Part shown: one piece after another, positions 37,283 through 46,168 of the stretch | How the letters are laid out: each line of letters starts with the position of its first letter | Position numbering within the stretch: the stretch's first letter is position 1 | Assembly: GCF_938045345.1 (NCBI RefSeq) | Contig: NZ_CALIMS010000014.1 | Coordinates: 1 to 59,269 of the forward strand | Direction: 5' to 3' | DNA length: 59,269 nt | Source: an uncultured Campylobacter sp. | GTDB lineage: Bacteria; Campylobacterota; Campylobacteria; Campylobacterales; Campylobacteraceae | Position numbers and translations under genes: made by a program | Notes under the pieces: model-generated | Database searches by the model: none | Seen by the model: the letters and a program-made list of their open reading frames with translations, nothing else | What the model was told of the DNA's origin: nothing

Positions 37283-37726
37283 ATGGGTGTGCGAGAGCAA
37301 ATTTTAGAAGACATTAAAACGGCGATGAAAAGCGGCGATCACTTCCGCAGAGACAGCCTTAGGATGCTTAACGCCGCGCTTAAGCAGGTCGAGGTGGACG
37401 AGCGCATCAGCCTTAGCGACGAGCGCGTCTTTAGCATACTTCAAAGCGAGATCAAGCGCCGAAACGACTCTGTGGAGCAGTACCGTGCGGGCGGTCGCGA
37501 CGATCTGGTGCAAAAAGAGCAGGGCGAGATCGAGATTATCGCGTCCTATCTGCCCGCGCAGCTAAGCGATGCCGAGCTTGCAACCCAAGTTAGCTCGCTA
37601 ATCGCGCAGCTCGGCGCGAGCGGCGCAAAGGATATGGGGCGCGTGATGAAAACTGCCAAGGAAGCGCTTGGCTCAAGCGTGGACGGCAAGCGGCTAAGCG
37701 AGGCGGTCAAAGCGGCACTGAAGTAG
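37283..37726 (+). CDS. yqeY: GatB/YqeY domain protein
   Basis: 147-residue stand-alone version of the tRNA-binding tail domain of the GatB amidotransferase subunit. Signatures: EDIKTAMKSGDHFRRDSLRM (residues 9-28), IIASYLPAQLSDAEL near 88-102, and GAKDMGRVMKTAKEALGSSVDGKRLSE near 111-137. Start ATG 37283 follows AAAGGAG. It probably has a tRNA-related role, but none is proven for the family. It lies alone between norZ and a lipoprotein gene. Confidence 0.94.
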   Translation: MGVREQILEDIKTAMKSGDHFRRDSLRMLNAALKQVEVDERISLSDERVFSILQSEIKRRNDSVEQYRAGGRDDLVQKEQGEIEIIASYLPAQLSDAELATQVSSLIAQLGASGAKDMGRVMKTAKEALGSSVDGKRLSEAVKAALK

Positions 37727-37857
37727 CCCGTTTGAGGCTAAATTTAAGTCCGGCTACGGCTAAATCGTATCGGCGCAAAATTTCGCTGCTGAAATTTTTT
37801 AAGATAGAGCTTTGGCTGCGGAATTCATACGCTAATTTAAAATTTTAAAGGATCATC

Positions 37858-38490
37858 ATGAAAAAATTTATCGCTGTTTTACTAGCCGTCCTGCTTGTGG
37901 GATGCCAGTGCAAACAAAACGTAGTGCCTGGGGCTAACGAAACGCCCGAAAAGATTACGGCATTTTTCATAAACGATGGCAAGGAATACATCGTAGGCGA
38001 GAAACTCAGCTATGTCCTAACGAACGGCTCGTCGCTTAAGAATATCTCGGAATTTTACGATGGCGGATACGCCAAAGGGCTTAAGCGCGAGTTTGTGCGG
38101 ATCGAAGTGATGGATGCGAAAAACGGCGAGGCGCGCGGTAGCTTCAGCGCATTTTTGAATTCCGCAGCTGGTGCAGATGTCGCCAAAATCAAAGCTCTAG
38201 CAAATCGCATCGAAATCGATGAGAAAAAAGGCGAGATCGAGGTTATTTTTAACTTTGATGCGCGAGTAGTGCAAATCAAAAATCTGAGCGAAATAATGAA
38301 GCCAAGCGATAGGCTACGCTCCCCGATAGCCGCAAACATCGAGGTTAGGCCCGAACGCTGCGAGGGCAACGCCCTGTTGGATACGCTAGGCATCATCGTG
38401 GCTATACCAGTGGTAATCGTGGGCGTAGTGCTATTTCTGCCCGTCGGGGCGATGGAGGCGCTTGCGATGCAGCATAGCTCGCGATCATAA
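37858..38490 (+). CDS. Predicted lipoprotein with a C-terminal membrane segment
   Basis: 210 residues. Signal peptide with lipobox L-V-G-C, lipidated Cys16. The body is soluble and charged; residues about 178-200 (IIVAIPVVIVGVVLFLPVG) form a strong hydrophobic segment, unusual in a lipoprotein, so it may span or dip into a membrane. Start ATG 37858 behind AAAGGATCATC. It lies 49 bases before the small membrane protein at 38540. I do not recognise the family. Confidence 0.85.
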   Translation: MKKFIAVLLAVLLVGCQCKQNVVPGANETPEKITAFFINDGKEYIVGEKLSYVLTNGSSLKNISEFYDGGYAKGLKREFVRIEVMDAKNGEARGSFSAFLNSAAGADVAKIKALANRIEIDEKKGEIEVIFNFDARVVQIKNLSEIMKPSDRLRSPIAANIEVRPERCEGNALLDTLGIIVAIPVVIVGVVLFLPVGAMEALAMQHSSRS

Positions 38491-38539
38491 AAGCCGTGAA
38501 ATTCCGTATCTTGCAGCGAAACTTACAATGTAATGATCG

Positions 38540-39175
38540 ATGAAGCTCGGCGAAATTTGGTATAACTTAGATCGCAAGTTCGATCTATTTATGATCGCAT
38601 TTTATTTGGCGGCGATGTGGTACGGATTTCTTTTTAGCTTGAATCCTAAAAGCTTAGATGATCTGAAAATCGCGAATGGAATAATCATGGATGTCGGAAG
38701 CGATGATGGGCGCGAATATATGCAGATTTTTACGGATGAGCGCAAATTTATCAAAGTCTTTTTAAATGGCGATACGGATAACTTAACCTCTTTTTATAAA
38801 AATAAAATTTTGCTCAATGCGGCAATTGTTGAAGCTAATTTTAAGCGCTCAGGAGCGGACGAGTGGCAAGGCGTAAATATCAAGCCTTCTATCTCGCTAA
38901 TCGCATACGAATGGCTGGAAGGCAAGCGAGTTAAAGCTTGGTATCAAAGCCGTCCGTTTCCGTTTCAGGGTCGCGGCACGGCGTATCAGGTTTTATTTTT
39001 GGATTATAATGCGAGCGTCGACCCGCCGCAGCGCGAGTATCTGATGAAATTCAGATATGACAAATACGCTACGACGGATGATAAATTTACAGCTACGATA
39101 TTTGGAGCTTTGACGCTCATTTTTCTTGCGATAATGGCGGGCAAATTTTATCAAGCATGGCGCCAACTGCAATAA
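38540..39175 (+). CDS. Two-TM membrane protein, paralogue of the protein at 26674
   Basis: 211 residues. Membrane segments near 14-33 and 184-203, with a soluble domain between. Shared with 26674-27264: (L/S)NPK(S/N)L(D/S)DLKI, (K/R)V(R/K)(I/A)WY and PFPF followed by TAYQ(I/V)L at the same distances, and Y(L/F)M(K/R)F before the second helix. Composition is host-like here, while the RTX-linked copy is AT-rich. Start ATG 38540 has only a weak ribosome site. Possibly in one transcript with the lipoprotein. Function unknown. Confidence 0.85.
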   Translation: MKLGEIWYNLDRKFDLFMIAFYLAAMWYGFLFSLNPKSLDDLKIANGIIMDVGSDDGREYMQIFTDERKFIKVFLNGDTDNLTSFYKNKILLNAAIVEANFKRSGADEWQGVNIKPSISLIAYEWLEGKRVKAWYQSRPFPFQGRGTAYQVLFLDYNASVDPPQREYLMKFRYDKYATTDDKFTATIFGALTLIFLAIMAGKFYQAWRQLQ

Positions 39176-39540
39176 ACATTGCGCCGCGAAATTTTAATTA
39201 GCATCGGATAGCCTGAAAACACGGCGCGCAGTATCGATACGAAGCATTTTAAAAGGCGCTAGGCTTGCGGCGTGCATTTCATTGCGGATAGCAGCGGCGC
39301 AAGCAGGATAGGGGCTTACGGCGATAAATTCAGAGCGTCATTAAAATACAGACCGAAACGAGATTTAAAATTTAAATAAATAGCGTGCGCCGAGTTTTGA
39401 AATTTTGCAGCTTTGTCTGCGCCGGCTAGCGCTAAATTTTAAAATTTAAACTGCTCGAGGTTTCAAAATTTTAAAATTTTAAATTTCGCGCTCGTTTAGC
39501 AGTATCCATAAATTTTAAGCGCCAAATGGGAGCGGATGGG
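39176..39540. other. 365-base stretch between convergent genes, no gene seen
   Basis: Lies between the 38540 gene (plus) and the AsmA-like gene (minus). Several AAATTTTAAAATTT-type A/T palindromes occur at 39437-39485 and could serve as weak bidirectional terminators. RAATTY-rich. Confidence 0.55.
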
Positions 39541-41787
39541 CTAAAATAGCCCATTTATCAGCCCTTTAATCGCGTCAGATTTTTCCTTTTTCGCGTCGTT
39601 TTTGCTGCTATTATCGTCCTTTTTCACGCCGAAAAGCTTGTCGATACCCTTGCCGATCTGCTTGTCGAGCTTGCCCTTGAGGTAGTCCGACCGCACGTCG
39701 TATTTTGGATTTTTGATCGTGCCGGTGATGTTTATTTCAAGATCGGTTTTTTCGATGTTTGCCTTAACCGGTACCGAAATCGCGCCCGTTTTGCTATCCA
39801 GCGTGCCGCCCGTTACGTTTAGCTTACTTTTTTGCGCGCTCATATCGGCGTTAAAATTTATCAAATTTTGCTTGATCGTGCCGTTTACTTTGGCGTCGTT
39901 ATAGACCTCACCGCCTAGATCGCGGCCTAAAATTTTGCCGATTTTATCGATCAATCCGCCGCTAGGAAGGCGACCGTTATTGATGATCGCGTCGAATTTT
40001 CCGCTGTGCGAGTTTGTATTATACGTAAGATTTGCATTACCCGTGCCGTCGTAAACGTGATCGATATTTAGAAGCGTCGTAAGCTCTTTTACGATAAAAT
40101 TTTGAAGTTTGAAGTTCGCTTCATCGCCCGCGATCTGTCCGTTTAGCTCGCCGCCCGCGACTTTGGAATTTATGGTCGCAAACAGGCTCTTGCCGTCATG
40201 CGAAAGCTCGCCGGTCGCGGCAATCTTGCCGTTTAGTCTGCGATTTAAGAAAAATTCTAGTCGCTGCAGACTCGGGATCAGCAGCGCGTAGTTTGCCTTA
40301 AGCGCTTTGTTTTTGAGCTCGTAGGTGCCGTTTAAGCTCTGAAGCTGCGCCAGATCGGAGTTTGCGCTTGCGCTAAAGGTCGCGACTGAGTTTTTGATAT
40401 TTGTCTGCGCCTGCGCGTCCGCTTTTAGATCGTTCGGGAAGTTCTTGCCCGTCACGCCGTCTAAAAATTTCTTAAAAATCACGCCGTTAGCAAGCGAAAT
40501 TTGCGCCGTGCCGTTAATGCCGTCCTTTAAGCTTAACTTCGCATCGCCGTTTATCGTGCCCTCTCCGATCGCGTTGCCGTAAAACAGAGCCGAAAGGACG
40601 GCTAGATTTAGATTACTCGCCTTAAGCTTTAGATCGCTCAAATTTCCGCTCGCATTCAGGTTGCCGCCCATCGCGTTTAGATTTAAGCTTAGATTTTTAA
40701 GTTCGTTCTGCGCTAGAGCCGCGCTAAGCTCGCCGTTTGCCTTGCCCTGCAGCTTCACTCCCAGGACGTTTTGCAGCGCAGCCAGATCGTTTGCGTTTAG
40801 CTTTGCGGACAGCTCGCCGTTTTTGTTTTTCAGGTCAAATTTGGCCTCCGCATCCGCTTTAAGCGCGTCTTTAAACGCTGAAATTTGCGAGTTTGAAAGC
40901 TCAAGCGTAGAAAAATCGGTCTTTAAATTTCCATTTGCTTTAACGTCGCCTGAAATTTTACGCCCAATAAGGCTTTCGAGCTTCGCTAGATCGGGTAAAT
41001 TTAGATTAAAATCGGAATTTAAAGTTTTGTTTTTCAGATCAAATTCCGACTTTTCGGCGCTGATCTTGCCTAGCGTCGAATCGATCTTGCTTGCTGCTCG
41101 CAGGATATCACTTTGCGCCGTGATGTCCGAGTTTAGCGTGATCTGCACGCCCTTTGGGATGGAGATATTCATATCTTTAAACGCAGATTCGTTTAGGATC
41201 AAATTTGAACTCTTGACGCTCGCGTTGCCCTCTGCGCCGCCGCTTCCGGCCTTGATGTCCGAGAGAATGTCGATATTTCCTTTAGCGTAGATCGGCAGAG
41301 AGGCCACGGCAAGGGCTTTTTCGACGTTTAGAGCTTTAGCGTCGATTTGCAGATCAAGCGGACTAAGGTCTTTTAAATTTGCTAAAAATTTTACGTTGCT
41401 ATCAAAAATCCGCCCGCTGCCGTTGATGCCGAATTTGTCAAGATCACCCAAAATTTGCCCCTTAAGGCTCAGCCCTTCGCTCGTTTTTATGCCGAGCTTG
41501 GCTAAATCGTGCGCGTTTGCGTCGTAGCTAAGATCGAAAGAGCGCGCAAAAAGCGAGTATTTGCCCTTTACGTTTACGCTCGCAGCGTCATTTACGTTGG
41601 CGCTGATGTCCAGATCGCCGAAATTTAGATCGAATTTCTCAAGTTTCACGTCAAGTCCGCTTTTTTCTTTGATCAAATTTTCTACGTAAGGCTTGGTGAG
41701 ATTGTTGCCAAAATCGCTGAAAAATAGGCAGCCTGCGCCTACTATAAGCAGGATTAAAATTCCTGCGATTATGCCGAAAATTTTCAT
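39541..41787 (-). CDS. AsmA/TamB-like large membrane-anchored protein
   Basis: 748 residues. One N-terminal membrane helix (3-23), then a long, regular beta-rich body of alternating Asn, Leu, Lys and Ser, with repeated L-K-N-x-x-L and A-x-L-N-x-x-D-L elements, as in AsmA, YhdP and TamB proteins. Those form elongated periplasmic grooves that carry phospholipid between membranes. GKFDAIINNGRLPSGGLIDKIG near 600 looks like the AsmA C-terminal domain, where F-x-x-x-x-(L/I)-x-N-G is typical. The tail is Lys-rich. Start ATG 41787 has AAGGGGAC upstream. Divergent from groES with 206 bases between. Family assignment is by overall pattern. Confidence 0.8.
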   Translation of the reverse strand: MKIFGIIAGILILLIVGAGCLFFSDFGNNLTKPYVENLIKEKSGLDVKLEKFDLNFGDLDISANVNDAASVNVKGKYSLFARSFDLSYDANAHDLAKLGIKTSEGLSLKGQILGDLDKFGINGSGRIFDSNVKFLANLKDLSPLDLQIDAKALNVEKALAVASLPIYAKGNIDILSDIKAGSGGAEGNASVKSSNLILNESAFKDMNISIPKGVQITLNSDITAQSDILRAASKIDSTLGKISAEKSEFDLKNKTLNSDFNLNLPDLAKLESLIGRKISGDVKANGNLKTDFSTLELSNSQISAFKDALKADAEAKFDLKNKNGELSAKLNANDLAALQNVLGVKLQGKANGELSAALAQNELKNLSLNLNAMGGNLNASGNLSDLKLKASNLNLAVLSALFYGNAIGEGTINGDAKLSLKDGINGTAQISLANGVIFKKFLDGVTGKNFPNDLKADAQAQTNIKNSVATFSASANSDLAQLQSLNGTYELKNKALKANYALLIPSLQRLEFFLNRRLNGKIAATGELSHDGKSLFATINSKVAGGELNGQIAGDEANFKLQNFIVKELTTLLNIDHVYDGTGNANLTYNTNSHSGKFDAIINNGRLPSGGLIDKIGKILGRDLGGEVYNDAKVNGTIKQNLINFNADMSAQKSKLNVTGGTLDSKTGAISVPVKANIEKTDLEINITGTIKNPKYDVRSDYLKGKLDKQIGKGIDKLFGVKKDDNSSKNDAKKEKSDAIKGLINGLF

Positions 41788-41903
41788 TTCGTCCCCTTAA
41801 AAATTTAAAATTTGAGGGTATTATAGCCCTTAAAATTTAACGTTTGAAATCTCAATACTTGAGTTTAAATCACTAAAGTTTTATAAAAATTTTTCATAAA
41901 CTA

Positions 41904-41932
41904 TTGACAAGATTTTAAATTTTGCATATAAT
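41904..41932 (+). promoter_or_regulatory. Sigma-70 promoter of groES-groEL
   Basis: Consensus -35 TTGACA (41904-41909) and -10 TATAAT (41927-41932) with a 17-base spacer. It is the best promoter in the window and sits 2 bases before the CIRCE operator. Confidence 0.93.
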
Positions 41933-41933
41933 C

Positions 41934-41960
41934 TTAGCACTCAAACACATTGAGTGCCAA
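41934..41960 (+). promoter_or_regulatory. CIRCE operator (HrcA binding site)
   Basis: TTAGCACTC (41934-41942), nine bases, GAGTGCCAA (41952-41960). It differs from the consensus inverted repeat by one base in the right arm (GCC for GCT). It overlaps the expected transcription start, so HrcA would block initiation until heat shock. hrcA is not in the window. Confidence 0.95.
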
Positions 41961-41993
41961 TTTTAGAAATCACAAATCAAAGAAAGGACTGAA

Positions 41994-42257
41994 ATGAAAT
42001 TTCAACCACTTGGCAAGCGCGTTCTAATAGAGCGCGAGGAGGAAACAAAAAAGACCGCTTCGGGCATCATCATCCCCGACAATGCTTCAAAAGAGAAGCC
42101 TTCGACCGGCAAAATCGTAGCCGTCGGCAGCGAATGTGAAGGTGTCAAAAATGGCGATACCGTAGCGTTTGCAAAATACGCAGGCAGCGAGATTAGCTTA
42201 GATGATAAGAAATTTCTTATCTTAAATTTAGAAGACGTTTTAGGCATAATTAAATAA
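41994..42257 (+). CDS. groES: Co-chaperonin GroES
   Basis: Seven-subunit lid of the GroEL chamber. 87 residues. N-terminal FQPLGKRVLIEREEE and the mobile loop KKTASGIIIPDNASKEKP (about residues 20-37) with G-I-I-I-P contact residues. It ends with NLEDVLGIIK. Start ATG 41994 behind AAAGGACTG. First gene of the CIRCE-controlled pair; 12 bases to groEL. Confidence 0.98.
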   Translation: MKFQPLGKRVLIEREEETKKTASGIIIPDNASKEKPSTGKIVAVGSECEGVKNGDTVAFAKYAGSEISLDDKKFLILNLEDVLGIIK

Positions 42258-42269
42258 AAAGGATTGAAA

Positions 42270-43907
42270 ATGGCAAAAGAGATTATTTTTTCAGACGACG
42301 CAAGAAACAAGCTTTACGCGGGCGTTAGGAAGTTAAACGACGCTGTAAAAGTTACGATGGGACCTCGCGGTCGCAATGTCTTAATCCAAAAGAGCTTCGG
42401 CGCTCCGGCGATCACAAAAGACGGCGTAACCGTCGCTAAAGAGATTGAGCTAAAAGATACGCTAGAGAATATGGGCGCTTCTTTGGTGCGCGAAGTAGCG
42501 AGTAAAACCAACGATCAAGCAGGCGACGGCACTACTACAGCAACCGTGCTAGCTCACGCGATCTTTAAAGAAGGCCTACGCAACGTAACTGCGGGCGCAA
42601 ATCCGATCGAAGTTAAGCGCGGTATGGATAAATTTAGCGCTGCGGTTATTGAGGAGCTAAAAAAATCCTCTAAAAAAGTAAGTGGCAAAAAAGAGATCGC
42701 TCAGGTTGCTACGATCTCTGCTAATAACGACAGCGCGGTGGGCGATCTGATCGCAGACGCTATGGAAAGAGTCGGCAAGGACGGCGTTATCACGGTAGAA
42801 GAGGCAAAATCTATTAACGATGAGTTAAACGTAGTCGAGGGAATGCAGTTTGACCGCGGCTATCTAAGCCCATATTTCATTACAAATGCCGAGAAAATGT
42901 TAGTCGAGCTAAGCTCGCCGCTAGTGCTTCTATTTGACAAAAAAATTACAAATTTAAAAGACCTACTTCCGGTTTTGGAGCAGGTTCAAAAAAGCGGCAA
43001 ACCGCTTCTAATCATCGCCGAGGATATCGAGGGCGAGGCGCTTGCGACTTTAGTCGTAAATAAACTTCGCGGCGTGCTAAACATCTCCGCGGTCAAAGCC
43101 CCTGGATTTGGCGATCGTAGAAAGGCGATGCTTGAAGATATCGCGATTTTAACGGGCGGCACCGTTATCAGCGAGGAGCTTGGCAGAACGCTAGAAAGCG
43201 CTTCTATGGCCGATCTCGGACAAGCCGAGCGCATCGTGATCGATAAAGATAACACCACTATCGTAGGCGGCGCAGGCAAGAAAAAAGATATCGACGCGCG
43301 CGTTTTGCAGATCAAAGCTCAAATTGCAGAGACTACGAGCGATTACGACAAAGAGAAGCTTCAAGAGCGCATGGCTAAGCTTAGCGGTGGCGTTGCGGTT
43401 ATCAAGGTGGGCGCTGCGACCGAAACCGAGATGAAAGAGAAAAAAGACCGCGTGGACGACGCTCTAAACGCAACTAAAGCAGCCGTAGACGAGGGTATCG
43501 TAATCGGCGGCGGCGCTGCGCTAATCAGAGCTGGACTTAGCGTAAAGCTAGCTCTAAGCGGCGACGAGCTTATCGGTGCGGACATCGTTAAGCGCGCGCT
43601 TTTCGCTCCACTTCGCCAGATCGCAGAGAATGCGGGATTTGACGCGGGTGTCGTAGCAAATAAGGTCGAGCAGGGCTCAGACAAAAAATTTGGCTTCAAC
43701 GCCGCAAACGGCGAGTACGTCAATATGTTTGAGGCAGGTATCATCGATCCAGTCAAGGTTGAGCGTATTGCGCTTCAAAACGCGGTCTCCGTCGCAAGCC
43801 TGCTTCTAACGACCGAAGCGACCGTTAGCGAGATCAAAGAGGAAAAACCTGCAATGCCTCCAATGCCTGATATGGGCGGCATGGGCGGCATGGGCGGAAT
43901 GATGTAG
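42270..43907 (+). CDS. groL: Chaperonin GroEL
   Basis: Hsp60 chaperonin. 545 residues. N-terminal AKEIIFSDDARNKLYAGV, nucleotide site DGTTTATVLA near 87-96, and the C-terminal Gly-Met tail (GGMGGMGGMM). I start at ATG 42270, with AAAGGA 6 bases before; an in-frame TTG at 42264 touches the ribosome site. Transcribed with groES from the CIRCE promoter. Confidence 0.98.
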   Translation: MAKEIIFSDDARNKLYAGVRKLNDAVKVTMGPRGRNVLIQKSFGAPAITKDGVTVAKEIELKDTLENMGASLVREVASKTNDQAGDGTTTATVLAHAIFKEGLRNVTAGANPIEVKRGMDKFSAAVIEELKKSSKKVSGKKEIAQVATISANNDSAVGDLIADAMERVGKDGVITVEEAKSINDELNVVEGMQFDRGYLSPYFITNAEKMLVELSSPLVLLFDKKITNLKDLLPVLEQVQKSGKPLLIIAEDIEGEALATLVVNKLRGVLNISAVKAPGFGDRRKAMLEDIAILTGGTVISEELGRTLESASMADLGQAERIVIDKDNTTIVGGAGKKKDIDARVLQIKAQIAETTSDYDKEKLQERMAKLSGGVAVIKVGAATETEMKEKKDRVDDALNATKAAVDEGIVIGGGAALIRAGLSVKLALSGDELIGADIVKRALFAPLRQIAENAGFDAGVVANKVEQGSDKKFGFNAANGEYVNMFEAGIIDPVKVERIALQNAVSVASLLLTTEATVSEIKEEKPAMPPMPDMGGMGGMGGMM

Positions 43908-44491
43908 CCCCATAGGAGCGTCATTCGGCGCTCCCATGCCATTGAAACGGCGCTGCGAGATTTTTACAGTGCCGCGAAATGCTTTATGCGCGGCGATATT
44001 TTTGCTATGCGCCGTAAAATGAGATGTGCCGCGTTTTGGATATGTCTAAGGCGCGGCGATTTATTATGAATTAGCGATTAAGCGGTGTGATTTTTAGTCA
44101 CTGCATGATCTTATAAATTTCGTATCTCACCGCAAATTTACGGTTTTGCCGCATTATCCTTTAAATTTAAAAACTTTATTTGAGCTTGCTTTTTTCCTTA
44201 AATTCTGACTTGCCACTCAAAATTTAAGCGCAGAATTCTAAAACTTTAAAATTTTCAGCTATCTCACCTAAACGCTTACAAGATAAAATTTTTTCGTGGC
44301 GTCATATTTTTAGTGTGATAAAATTCTATTGCCAAACAGAATCCTAGCTGCGGAATTTTTAAAGCTTAGCTTTTTGTTTGACGATACGGCTTGGAATTAG
44401 AGCTGAAATTTCATAGCCTCACTCATTAAATTTAACGCGGCTTAATCTAAGCTTTGCTAAATTTCGCCTAAAATCCATGGAAAGGAAAACG
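43908..44491. other. 584-base intergenic stretch after groEL
   Basis: Contains a hairpin 8 bases past groEL (next entry). The remainder has no credible frame and is rich in AAATTT, GAATTC and AAATTC words. No promoter could be assigned for the 44492 gene, although ribosome signals AAAGGA lie just before it. Confidence 0.55.
43915..43934 (+). terminator. Hairpin after groEL
   Basis: GGAGCG (43915-43920), 8-base loop, CGCTCC (43929-43934). No T run follows, so termination is likely but not certain. Confidence 0.5.
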
Positions 44492-45556
44492 ATGAAAAAT
44501 TTAGCTCGTATTTTTTTAATTGCGTTCATTTTGACGAGCTTCTCTAGCGTTTTTGCTGCGCAGCAAAACCATAAATCGCCCGCCGCGTTGCAAAACCGTA
44601 AATCTAAAATTTCATCTCAAAATTTGCGAGCCAAAGATCATTCGAGTAAAAATATAGCGGCAAGATCCTCTACCGAGCCGCATGCTAAAAAACCTGCAAA
44701 TGCTAAAAGTCTTTCAAATTCCAAGCTCACAAAAAATACGCGTGCGTCTAGGAATTTCGCTAAAAATTTAACGCAAAAAAGTGCGAAAAATTTTACTAAA
44801 AATCCCGGGCAAAATTTTGCATCGCATTCTGCGAGAAATAAAGCACCTAGGCGCCCGGCTAGTCAATCAGGCAGTCAGAATGGAGCTAGCAAGAGCCTAG
44901 TCGCGACGCTGATGCGTTTGCCAAAGACCCGCATCTATGAGGATGAGGTGCCAAACGCCCGCGATACGGAGCAAACTTACAGAGGCGCAGATATGCGGAG
45001 AAGCGTAAGCGCGCAAACTCACGGAGGCGCGGATGAGCAGACCGGCAAAACCGTAGACGCACGAGCTCGCAAATTAACGACGGCTCGAATTGCACAGCCG
45101 CAAGCTCTCCGCGTCTATAGTGCAACTCGTTCTGGCGCTATGGGGCATACAGCTGCATCTCATTCGAGCGCCACGAAGTATACGGCTCGTCAAAATGCCC
45201 GCGTGCCCTATCTTCCCACATCTGCTCGCTCTAGCCGTGTGATAGGGCGCTCTGGCGGTAGCGCGCTTGGTAAGATGTCTTCGCCGGAGCGGAGTAATGC
45301 GCTAGGACAAGGTGCTGCGATGCGTTATGATGAGCGTTGGGCGAAGCCCGCTCCACAGCCTTATGAGCCTGCGCCTGAGACTGAGAAAAAGCACGGACTA
45401 ATATTTTCGTCGCAGTGGGGCCCCGCCGCGCCGAAAAGCAAGTGGCAGCAGCACGAAGCCCCGACGGATGACGCTTCGTCGCGCAATGAGTCGGTGATGG
45501 ATATGCTGCAGGACAAGATGAGCAGGGTCAAGGTGAATATGGAGCTAGTGCGCTAG
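44492..45556 (+). CDS. Basic, low-complexity secreted protein
   Basis: 354 residues from ATG 44492, which has AAAGGA 6 bases before it; an in-frame ATG at 44477 would precede that site. Cleavable signal peptide (residues 1-23, ending VFA-AQ). The mature part is rich in Lys, Arg, Ser, Asn and Ala, with repeated K-N-F, K-N-L and Q-N-F units near 65-120, and no cysteine cluster or known domain. The last 40 residues (MDMLQDKMSRVKVNMELVR) could form an amphipathic helix. Several Asn-Phe and Asn-Leu units are encoded by AAATTT or GAATTT words. Function unknown; a nucleic-acid- or wall-binding role could be guessed from the charge only. Confidence 0.78.
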   Translation: MKNLARIFLIAFILTSFSSVFAAQQNHKSPAALQNRKSKISSQNLRAKDHSSKNIAARSSTEPHAKKPANAKSLSNSKLTKNTRASRNFAKNLTQKSAKNFTKNPGQNFASHSARNKAPRRPASQSGSQNGASKSLVATLMRLPKTRIYEDEVPNARDTEQTYRGADMRRSVSAQTHGGADEQTGKTVDARARKLTTARIAQPQALRVYSATRSGAMGHTAASHSSATKYTARQNARVPYLPTSARSSRVIGRSGGSALGKMSSPERSNALGQGAAMRYDERWAKPAPQPYEPAPETEKKHGLIFSSQWGPAAPKSKWQQHEAPTDDASSRNESVMDMLQDKMSRVKVNMELVR

Positions 45557-46168
45557 CCTAGGCGGCACGCCGGCGCAATTTATATGCGTAGGCGGGTTAA
45601 TTTTGCTGCCTCTGTAAGAACGGCGCTTGCATTGCAAAAAACAAGAACGGCTGACGTTTTTTCAGCTTTGCCGCCGTGCGAAAAATGCCCTACTGCTGCA
45701 ATTAAAAATAAAATTTTCATATTTCATCCATGCGCTTTGAAATTTCACGGCTGCATGCCACGCTGCTAGGATAAACCAGACTGCACTAGTTTTGCGCGAG
45801 CGGGCACTGCGACGATACTGCGGTTAAAATTTCGCCGAAATTTCAAAAGCTTAATTTCGTAATTTTACATTGTAGGACTTCGCTTGCCTGCCAAGTTTGC
45901 GGCATTTTGCTTGGCTGTGTGGTTTATTAAATTTTACTTGCCATCAAATTTTGTAGAGTTTCATTTGTCGTAGGAATTTTTAGAATTTTATTGGATGGCG
46001 GAATTTTATAGTACTCTATTCGCTCAAATTTCGCGACGAAATGAAATTTTTTGCAAGCGCGAAAGCAAAATTTAGCGGGTGAAATTATACGGCGGGTGGC
46101 GAGTGCGAATTATTAAATTTTAACCCCGTTTTGAATAAAATAGCGCAAAAAATTCTAAAGGCTTAAAT
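45557..46168. other. 612-base intergenic stretch before ispG, no gene seen
   Basis: A 61-codon open frame at 45584-45769 has no ribosome site and no recognisable content. RAATTY words are dense around 45830-46080. TTTTGAATAAAATAG just before ispG (46132-46146) may contain its -10. Confidence 0.55.

Noticed and set aside
45584..45769. 61-codon open frame before ispG
   Set aside because: No ribosome site, unrecognised sequence, and sits in RAATTY-rich intergenic DNA.
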